From contig JAIOQF010000174.1 in the NCBI GenBank assembly GCA_021413535.1, forward strand, positions 1 to 13,081: a DNA stretch of 13,081 nt, written 5' to 3'. Each line of letters begins with the position of its first letter. Position 1 is the first letter of the stretch. The DNA comes from Verrucomicrobiota bacterium (lineage in GTDB: Bacteria; Verrucomicrobiota; Verrucomicrobiia; Verrucomicrobiales; Verrucomicrobiaceae). Both the position numbers and the translations under genes were made by a program. The notes under the pieces were generated by a model. It was given only the letters and a program-made list of their open reading frames with translations, searched no databases and had not been told where the DNA came from. Of the stretch, positions 7,621 through 13,081 are shown one piece after another.

Positions 7621-9039
7621 ATGAGCAACCGCACCATGACTGACTACAAAGTAAAAGACATCACCTTGGCCGATTTCGGCCGCAAGGAACTCGACATCGC
7701 TGAGCACGAAATGCCCGGCCTTGTTGCCACGCGCGAAAAATACGGCCCGAAGAAACCGCTTCAGGGCGTGCGCATCACCGGCTCGTTGCACATGACGATT
7801 CAGACCGGCGTGCTCATCGAGACGCTCAAGGAACTCGGTGCCGATGTGCGCTGGGCTTCGTGCAACATCTTCTCCACTCAAGACCACGCTGCCGCCGCGA
7901 TTGCAGCCAGCGGCACTCCGGTGTTCGCTTGGAAGGGCGAGACGCTCGAAGAATATTGGGATTGCACCTGGAAGGCCATCATGTTTCCTGGGAACAAAGG
8001 GCCGCAACTCATCGTCGATGACGGTGGCGATGTGACTCTCTTTATCCACAAAGGTTACGAAATGGAGAACGGCGACAAGTGGGTCGATTCCCCGAGTGAC
8101 AACCATGAAGTGAAAGTCATCAAGGATTTGCTCAAGAAGATTGGTAAAGAGCAGCCCGGCATTTTCCATGAGATCCTCAAGGAATTGAAGGGTGTCTCCG
8201 AAGAAACCACCACGGGCGTGCATCGCCTCTATGAAATGGCGAACGCCGGCAAGCTCCTGTTCCCAGCCATCAACGTCAACGACAGCGTCACCAAGGCGAA
8301 GTTCGACAACCTCTATGGCTGCCGCGAATCCTTGCTCGACGGCATCAAGCGCGCCACCGACGTCATGATCGCTGGCAAAGTCGGCGTCGTTTGTGGTTAC
8401 GGCGATGTGGGCAAAGGCTGTGCTGCCGCTCTTCGTGGCATGGGTGCCCAAGTTATCGTCACCGAGATCGACCCTGTATGCGCCCTTCAGGCGGCGATGG
8501 AAGGTTACCGCGTCATGCCGATTGAAGACACCCTTGGCACGGGCGACATCTATGTCACCACCACGGGCAACAAGGACATCATCCGCGTGGAGCACATGGA
8601 AAAGATGAAAGACCAGGCCATCGTGTGCAACATCGGTCACTTCGACAACGAGATCCAGGTGGACAAGCTGGAGAAGCTCGCCGGTATCAAGAAGCTCAAC
8701 ATCAAGCCCCAGGTGGACAAATACACCTTCCCGAAAGGCAACAGCATCTACATGCTGGCCGAAGGCCGTCTTGTGAAACTCGGCTGCGCCACTGGCCACC
8801 CGAGCTTCGTCATGAGCAACAGCTTCACCAATCAGACGCTCGCGCAGATCGAACTTTGGGCCACGAAAGACACCCGCAAGATTGGTGTCACCGTCCTGCC
8901 GAAGAAGCTCGACGAAGAAGTCGCCAGACTTCATCTCGGCAAAATCGGCGTCAAGCTCACCAAGCTCACCCAGGAGCAGGCTGACTACATCGGCGTGCCG
9001 GTGGAAGGCCCTTACAAGGCGGAGCACTATCGCTATTAA
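7621..9039 (+). CDS. ahcY: Adenosylhomocysteinase (S-adenosyl-L-homocysteine hydrolase)
   Basis: Splits S-adenosylhomocysteine reversibly into adenosine and homocysteine using tightly bound NAD, relieving product inhibition of methyltransferases. The 472-residue length matches the long bacterial form carrying the extra loop (about residues 147-190). Conserved segments include RITGSLHMTIQTGVLIETL (51-69), the SCNIFSTQDHAAAAI substrate region (80-94), INVNDSVTKAKFDN (217-230), the Rossmann glycine motif GYGDVGKG (259-266) and the C-terminal KAEHYRY that completes the neighbouring subunit's NAD site. The ATG at 7621 is used; a second in-frame ATG (codon 6, 7636) is also possible because neither has a Shine-Dalgarno. 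It is the second gene of the metK operon and is followed by a palindromic repeat and an intrinsic terminator. Confidence 0.98.
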   Translation: MSNRTMTDYKVKDITLADFGRKELDIAEHEMPGLVATREKYGPKKPLQGVRITGSLHMTIQTGVLIETLKELGADVRWASCNIFSTQDHAAAAIAASGTPVFAWKGETLEEYWDCTWKAIMFPGNKGPQLIVDDGGDVTLFIHKGYEMENGDKWVDSPSDNHEVKVIKDLLKKIGKEQPGIFHEILKELKGVSEETTTGVHRLYEMANAGKLLFPAINVNDSVTKAKFDNLYGCRESLLDGIKRATDVMIAGKVGVVCGYGDVGKGCAAALRGMGAQVIVTEIDPVCALQAAMEGYRVMPIEDTLGTGDIYVTTTGNKDIIRVEHMEKMKDQAIVCNIGHFDNEIQVDKLEKLAGIKKLNIKPQVDKYTFPKGNSIYMLAEGRLVKLGCATGHPSFVMSNSFTNQTLAQIELWATKDTRKIGVTVLPKKLDEEVARLHLGKIGVKLTKLTQEQADYIGVPVEGPYKAEHYRY

Positions 9040-9044
9040 CACAA

Positions 9045-9068
9045 GGGAGCGCGGACACTCTTGTCCGC
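9045..9068 (+). repeat. Short palindromic intergenic repeat, copy 1
   Basis: A 24-base unit begins GGGAGC and continues as a perfect hairpin: GCGGACA (9051-9057), loop CTCT, TGTCCGC (9062-9068). It lies five bases after the ahcY stop. A near-identical unit occurs in the opposite orientation at 13010-13033 and a divergent one at 12933-12973, so this is a repeat family and not a lone hairpin. It may be a REP-like element that also protects the operon transcript 3' end. Confidence 0.7.
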
Positions 9069-9085
9069 AAACTCATCAATCACGA

Positions 9086-9120
9086 AACGCGGATGGTCGA
9101 AAGGCCATCCGCGTTTTTTT
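9086..9120 (+). terminator. Intrinsic terminator of the metK-ahcY operon
   Basis: A 13-bp stem (AACGCGGATGGTC at 9086-9098 paired with GGCCATCCGCGTT at 9103-9115, one G-T wobble) closes on a GAAA tetraloop and runs into seven T residues (9114-9120). It starts 47 bases after the ahcY stop. The opposite strand has only a short T run after the stem, so it mainly serves the plus strand, although it also separates the convergent minus-strand gene that ends at 9123. Confidence 0.92.
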
Positions 9121-9122
9121 GG

Positions 9123-10592
9123 TCATGACTGTGTATTAGCTAGCAACGCCGCCAGCAACTCATCCAACGACAGGCTGACGATGGCGGACGCGGTGTCGCT
9201 CATGGCGAAAGGCAGGATCACTTCGCGGCCATGGAGCAGTGCACCGCAACTGTAAACGACATTGGGCACGTAGCCTTCGCGCTCGTTGCCTTCCGGAGAG
9301 AGAAGCGGTTCGCGCAGGCGCCCGAGAACTTTGGTGGGATCATTCAGATCGAGCAGCGCGGCACCGATGCAATACTTGCGCATGGGGCCGACGCCGTGGG
9401 TGATGACCAGCCAGCCAGCTTCAGTCTCGATGGGCGAGCCGCAGTTGCCGATCTTCACTGATTCCCATGTCGCGGCGGGCCGCAGGAGCAATTGCGGATC
9501 GCTCCAGTGATGCGGGTTGTCGGAGAACATGATGAAGAGGTTCTCGTCATCCTGCCGGGAAAGCATGGCATAGCGGCCGTTGATGCGCCGGGGGAACAGC
9601 GCCATGCCTTTGTTTTGCACGGCGCTTCCATTGAGGGTCAGAACGCGGAAGTGGAGAAAGTCCTGCGTCTCGATGAACTGCGGGAGAATGGTTCGTCCAT
9701 TGTAGGCGGTATAAGTGGCGCAATACATGACCGAGCCGTCATCGTCGACAAAGCGGACGAAACGGGCGTCCTCGATGCCGTTGCTCTCATTGGGTGAAAC
9801 TGGGAAAATGATGCGTTCACTTACCGCGAGTTTGGTGGGAAAATTGAGCTCATAGTTGGAGTCGGCGAGCCAGCGGACGCACTCCAAAGTCCGGCGTAGT
9901 TCGCGGCCGACGTATTTCGTCCCACGGCGCATCTTTTGCACGCTTTCATCGAGTTCCTGGAGGGTGAAACTTTCTCCGAGCGGGTCCATCACGCTGGCGG
10001 AGTGGCCGTTTTCAAATCCCATTTCCTGGAGCTTGGTGACGAATCGCTTCTTTTTGTAAGTGGGATTGGGCACGATTTCCGGCACGGTGACGAATCGAGA
10101 AATGGGATCCACGCTGATCGAGCCCTCGGGCGTGATGATGCCGGTGCGGAACTCGATGGAGGAGATGTGTCCTTCACCCGTTGCGCGCAGGCTCATGATA
10201 AAGCGCAGGCCTCCTTCGGGAACATCGTCCTGATCGGGATGTGGCACGATCGAAGGGTTGAACAAGGCGGCGGATTCCAAGGCATACTCCCCTGAGAAAA
10301 GTGCTCCGATGAGAAGCTGACGCACGCGGGAGAGTGGGCGCTGCAGAGGGATTTGCGGGCGCACTTTTTCATAATGCGAGAGCAGGACTGATTCGATGTC
10401 GAAATGTCGCGAAGCAAACTCCTCATGCAGCACCTCAAGATGAGCGATCGCATCTTCTTCGCTCATGGCGAGCGCACGATTGAGAATGCCGGCGACAATT
10501 CGAGTGCTGGATGGGATGAACGGGCGGATGATGACTCGCGCGCTCTGGGGTTGAAATGTCACCTTATGGCGGCGTAAGCGGATGGCGTTCAT
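9123..10592 (-). CDS. GH130-type glycoside phosphorylase/hydrolase (489 aa)
   Basis: Resembles glycoside hydrolase family 130 (COG2152), five-bladed propellers that mostly phosphorolyse beta-mannosides, with some beta-1,2-mannosidases. An N-terminal extension of about 105 residues precedes the propeller. Visible blocks are FNPSIVPHPD (111-120), MSLRATGEGHISSIEFR (133-149), GIEDARFVRF (272-281, a variant of the usual GxEDPR), ALFPRRINGRYAMLSR (331-346), IGNCGSPIETEAGWLVITHG (381-400), LLDLNDP (413-419) and YVPNVVYSCG (441-450). The FPRR, R346, H399 and nearby Y407 positions look like the phosphate-binding set of GH130 phosphorylases, so I favour a phosphorylase, but this is alignment from memory. 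No signal peptide, so cytoplasmic. Its ATG overlaps the stop of the upstream glycosyltransferase gene by four bases (ATGA), which indicates translational coupling and a shared pathway. The substrate is unknown. Confidence 0.82.
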   Translation of the reverse strand: MNAIRLRRHKVTFQPQSARVIIRPFIPSSTRIVAGILNRALAMSEEDAIAHLEVLHEEFASRHFDIESVLLSHYEKVRPQIPLQRPLSRVRQLLIGALFSGEYALESAALFNPSIVPHPDQDDVPEGGLRFIMSLRATGEGHISSIEFRTGIITPEGSISVDPISRFVTVPEIVPNPTYKKKRFVTKLQEMGFENGHSASVMDPLGESFTLQELDESVQKMRRGTKYVGRELRRTLECVRWLADSNYELNFPTKLAVSERIIFPVSPNESNGIEDARFVRFVDDDGSVMYCATYTAYNGRTILPQFIETQDFLHFRVLTLNGSAVQNKGMALFPRRINGRYAMLSRQDDENLFIMFSDNPHHWSDPQLLLRPAATWESVKIGNCGSPIETEAGWLVITHGVGPMRKYCIGAALLDLNDPTKVLGRLREPLLSPEGNEREGYVPNVVYSCGALLHGREVILPFAMSDTASAIVSLSLDELLAALLANTQS

Positions 10593-12880
10593 AAGGCGGG
10601 GTGCATGGAATCTTCGAATATGTGTTCGGCGTAATTCATTTCGGCGAGTGAAAGCTGGAAGGCCAGTGACGACTCCGCGCCCTGATTCTCGCTGATGCGG
10701 TCGTGATGCAATCCGTCGCTGCAGCCGCCGGTGCTGGAATCGTAGAGTGGAATACCGAGATCATTGCGGCCCAGAAACCATTCGAACGCTCGCCGAGCTG
10801 CGCGCGACCACGATGCATCACGGGTGGCGCGAAAGGCCTCAAGGGAAGCCGATACCATGGCCTGGGCTTCAACAGGCTGTTGATCGAAGTCCGCCCTGGC
10901 ACCGTCCCGCTGATAGAATCCGTTGCTGCCAATGGGGCGGAAGTGTCCCGCCTGTGTTTTTTGAATTGAGGCGAGCCAGCGTAAAGATTTCAGGCCGATT
11001 TCCAGTGCTTCGTTGTCAGGCATCCACTGGCCGCTGAGAATCAGAGCCTGGCACAGGCGCGCGTTGTCGTAGGTGGCGCTCGGTTCAAACCAAGGCCAGT
11101 CCTCGGTAGCGCAGTTTTTCCACAACGTGACCAGCTTCTTGGTGAGCGTTTCTCGCATCGCTTTTACCGCCGAGTTAGAGGCGACGCGGCGCAAATATTC
11201 GTGGATGCCCAGCAGTGTGAAAGCCCATGCGCGAGGCGACGTGAAGGTTTCGACCGCCGGCAGGCCGCGCTCGAAAAGCTGGATGCACAAGCGCCGGTGA
11301 CCTTCCTTGCGCGAGCGTCCCGCGCCAGTGCCCACGGCCCAGAGCGCACGCGCGTGACTGTCCTCGCTTCCCATCTCCTCCAGCCATTGCCGTCCATGGC
11401 TCATGAAATTGCGGAAGCGGCCGGAGTCGTAATTCAAAGCTGCGGAGAGGAATTCCAGATAACTGGTGGCCAGCTTATCGAGGTTCTCCGCCGGAGGATC
11501 GCCGCCGATTTCATCCAGCAGATTGCACAGGATGAAGGCACGCGCGTTATCGTCGGTGCAGTAGCCTTCGTGGAAATTGGGGACATTGAAAATAGCGTGT
11601 TGAAAGATACCGGTCCCGTCGCTCATGCGCACAATATGATCCAGCCGCAAGGGCGGGAGGGCATAGGGTCTGCTGGCAAGCGTCCATCCGGCGAAGGCCT
11701 GTCGGGGCACGGCCCTGCGATCGGCGCGCGCGTGCTGGAAGCACTTGAGGTAACGCTGGGCGACGGCTGGCCAGACCATCTCCCGGCCTAACTGGAAGGC
11801 GTCGCGTCGCGTTTTCTCCATCAGTGCGGGATCATCGAGAAACGCGCAAACTCCACCAGCGATGGCTTCGGAGTTGCGGAACGGCACCAGGATGCCGCGT
11901 CCATTCGCCAGCAATTCCTGCGCATGCCAGTAGGGCGTGGAGACCACCGCCTTGCCCGCTCCAAAGACATAGGCCAGCGTGCCGGAGGTGATCTGCGCTT
12001 CGTTGAGATACGGTGTGATGTATATGTCCGCGGCCCCGATAAATTCCTTGAGATCTTCCAGCGACACAAAACGATTGTGAAAGATGACATGCTCTTTGAC
12101 TCCACGATCCTCGGCCAGCCGTTCCAAGCTCAGACGGTATTTTTCACCTTCGTTGGCGATCAGATTTGGATGCGTGGCTCCCAGAACGAGATAGACCACG
12201 TTCGGATGCCGCTGCACGATATCCGGCAGCGCCTCGAAGACATGTTCGATTCCCTGTCCGGGCCCGAGCAGTCCGAAAGTGAGCAGCACCATCCGGCCTT
12301 CCATGCCCAGTTGAGCCTTGTAGAAGTTGGTGTCCACGAATGGAATGTCCGGGATCCCGTGGGGGATGATGTCCATCTTTTCTTCAGGCACCGAGTAAAT
12401 TTCTCGCAGCATCTCCGCACCCTTGTTCGCCATGACCACTAGACGGTCGCTGCGCCGCACCAGTTCCATCATCACCTTGCGCTGCACGGCGTTCGGTTCG
12501 CGCAGCACAGTGTGCACGGTCGTCACCACGGGCATCCGCACTTCCTTGAGCAAGGCCAGGAGATGGCTTCCCGCCGGTCCGCCGTAAATGCCAAACTCGT
12601 GCTGCACACAGAGCACGTCCGCGTTGTTGAAATTTAGAAAATCGGCAGCGCGGCGGTAAGAATCCAGATCCTTCTCCAACAACTCAAAGCGCACCCGCGG
12701 TGAATACTTATAGCCTTCGGCGCGGTCATTCATTGCCCCCGTAAAGCAATCAGATCCGGGTGCGGCTGCGGCCACCGCTTCACATAAATCATGAGTAAAG
12801 GTCGCGATTCCACAGCGCCTCGGTTCGTATCCACCCAAGAAGGCAATACGTTCAGGCAGGGCGGTGTCTATGGGGACCAT
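10589..12880 (-). CDS. GT4 glycosyltransferase fused to a C-terminal all-helical toroid-like domain (763 aa)
   Basis: Residues 1-385 are a GT-B, family 4 glycosyltransferase: RIAFLGGYEPRRCGIATFTH (11-30), VVTTVHTVL (118-126), MDIIPHGIPD (169-178), TFGLLGPGQGIEHVFEAL (201-218) and the donor-site region around ITSGTLAYVFGAGKAVVSTP (297-316). It resembles the GT4 mannosyltransferase-like group. The usual EX7E pair appears to be replaced by Gln296 and Tyr304. Residues about 410-763 form a second, mostly helical domain with repeating toroid-like elements, GYCTDDNARAFIL (439-451), SATYDNARLCQALIL (601-615) and DQQPVEAQAMV (666-676), suggestive of an (alpha/alpha)6 sugar-processing or sugar-binding fold. 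I do not recognise its activity. No signal peptide. The ORF starts directly after GAGAGG, too close to be a good ribosome site. It is the first gene of a two-gene operon with the GH130 gene. Confidence 0.85.
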   Translation of the reverse strand: MVPIDTALPERIAFLGGYEPRRCGIATFTHDLCEAVAAAAPGSDCFTGAMNDRAEGYKYSPRVRFELLEKDLDSYRRAADFLNFNNADVLCVQHEFGIYGGPAGSHLLALLKEVRMPVVTTVHTVLREPNAVQRKVMMELVRRSDRLVVMANKGAEMLREIYSVPEEKMDIIPHGIPDIPFVDTNFYKAQLGMEGRMVLLTFGLLGPGQGIEHVFEALPDIVQRHPNVVYLVLGATHPNLIANEGEKYRLSLERLAEDRGVKEHVIFHNRFVSLEDLKEFIGAADIYITPYLNEAQITSGTLAYVFGAGKAVVSTPYWHAQELLANGRGILVPFRNSEAIAGGVCAFLDDPALMEKTRRDAFQLGREMVWPAVAQRYLKCFQHARADRRAVPRQAFAGWTLASRPYALPPLRLDHIVRMSDGTGIFQHAIFNVPNFHEGYCTDDNARAFILCNLLDEIGGDPPAENLDKLATSYLEFLSAALNYDSGRFRNFMSHGRQWLEEMGSEDSHARALWAVGTGAGRSRKEGHRRLCIQLFERGLPAVETFTSPRAWAFTLLGIHEYLRRVASNSAVKAMRETLTKKLVTLWKNCATEDWPWFEPSATYDNARLCQALILSGQWMPDNEALEIGLKSLRWLASIQKTQAGHFRPIGSNGFYQRDGARADFDQQPVEAQAMVSASLEAFRATRDASWSRAARRAFEWFLGRNDLGIPLYDSSTGGCSDGLHHDRISENQGAESSLAFQLSLAEMNYAEHIFEDSMHPAL

Positions 12881-12895
12881 CCTCTCAAGGAATGC

Positions 12896-12923
12896 ATTAT
12901 GTCATGTCACGAGAAGGAAGCAA
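12896..12923 (-). promoter_or_regulatory. Possible promoter of the GT4-GH130 operon
   Basis: On the minus strand TTGCTT (12918-12923) is followed after 16 bases by CATAAT (12896-12901), which matches the -10 consensus at five of six positions. Transcription would begin near 12889, leaving a very short leader before the ATG at 12880. That fits the lack of a properly spaced Shine-Dalgarno. The -35 match is weak. Confidence 0.4.
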
Positions 12924-12932
12924 CCAGCCAGA

Positions 12933-12973
12933 GGAGCGCGAACATTCGCTTCGCGGCTTCGCAACTTGTCCGC
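12933..12973 (+). repeat. Short palindromic intergenic repeat, divergent copy 2
   Basis: Its 5' half GGAGCGCGAACATTC matches copy 1 at 13 of 15 positions and its 3' end CTTGTCCGC (12965-12973) matches exactly. Between them lies about 17 extra bases rich in TTCGC words, in place of the short loop. The left arm also forms its own small hairpin, GCGAA-CA-TTCGC (12938-12949). It sits in the upstream region of the GT4-GH130 operon. Confidence 0.5.
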
Positions 12974-13009
12974 TTTATTTGTCATGACTCCGTCGCCGTA
13001 TGTTTCAAT

Positions 13010-13033
13010 GCGGGCAGGGGTGCCCGCGCTCCC
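13010..13033 (-). repeat. Short palindromic intergenic repeat, copy 3 (inverted)
   Basis: Read on the minus strand this is GGGAGC followed by the hairpin GCGGGCA, loop CCCC, TGCCCGC. It matches copy 1 at 20 of 24 positions, and the one changed stem pair is compensated (A-T in copy 1, G-C here). It faces copy 2 across 36 bases. The remaining sequence to the window end (13034-13081) shows no gene. Confidence 0.68.
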
Positions 13034-13081
13034 TTCTTTTGGGTTGGGAAAAATCACCGGAGCATTACTTGCCGATCAAAA

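Noticed and set aside
7600..9042. A 480-codon open frame on the strand opposite ahcY
   Set aside because: It mirrors ahcY almost exactly, shows no family motifs, and is explained by the codon bias of a GC-rich gene. ahcY itself is certain.

Overview
The window looks like chromosomal DNA of a moderately GC-rich Gram-negative bacterium. Most likely this is a member of the Verrucomicrobiota, though that placement is an inference from gene style and no ribosomal or other phylogenetic marker is present. The clues are a secreted PQQ-type beta-propeller protein, a relic of a GYF_2 (DUF4339) protein, a large inverse autotransporter with a parallel beta-helix passenger, start codons without Shine-Dalgarno sequences, and short palindromic intergenic repeats beginning GGGAGCGCGG.

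Layout. 1-1203 (minus) is the N-terminal 401 codons of an exported PQQ-repeat beta-propeller protein whose C-terminus lies outside the window. 1204-1701 has no convincing gene. 1702-1984 (plus) is a broken GYF_2-domain gene that has lost its start codon and carries an apparent one-base frameshift. 2152-5232 (minus) is a 1026-residue surface protein: signal peptide, inverse-autotransporter (intimin/invasin-type) barrel, linker, then a parallel beta-helix passenger. A good sigma-70-like promoter sits in front of it.

5410-6354 (minus) is an ArsR-type regulator fused to an S-adenosylmethionine-binding methyltransferase-like domain, comparable to SahR of Proteobacteria. It is divergent from metK (6415-7590) and ahcY (7621-9039). 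These two enzymes make SAM and remove its by-product SAH, so the three genes form a compact activated-methyl-cycle locus, probably controlled by the regulator from the short divergent promoter region. No riboswitch fits in the leaders. ahcY is followed by a palindromic repeat and a strong intrinsic terminator.

9123-12880 (minus) is a two-gene, four-base-overlapping operon. The upstream gene (10589-12880) encodes a GT4 glycosyltransferase fused to a C-terminal all-helical, probably toroid, domain. The downstream gene (9123-10592) encodes a GH130-type glycoside phosphorylase/hydrolase. The pair looks like a coupled system for making and breaking down a mannose-type (or other) oligosaccharide whose product is unknown. 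It is the best candidate here for an undescribed pathway. The last 150 bases hold two more copies of the palindromic repeat facing each other.
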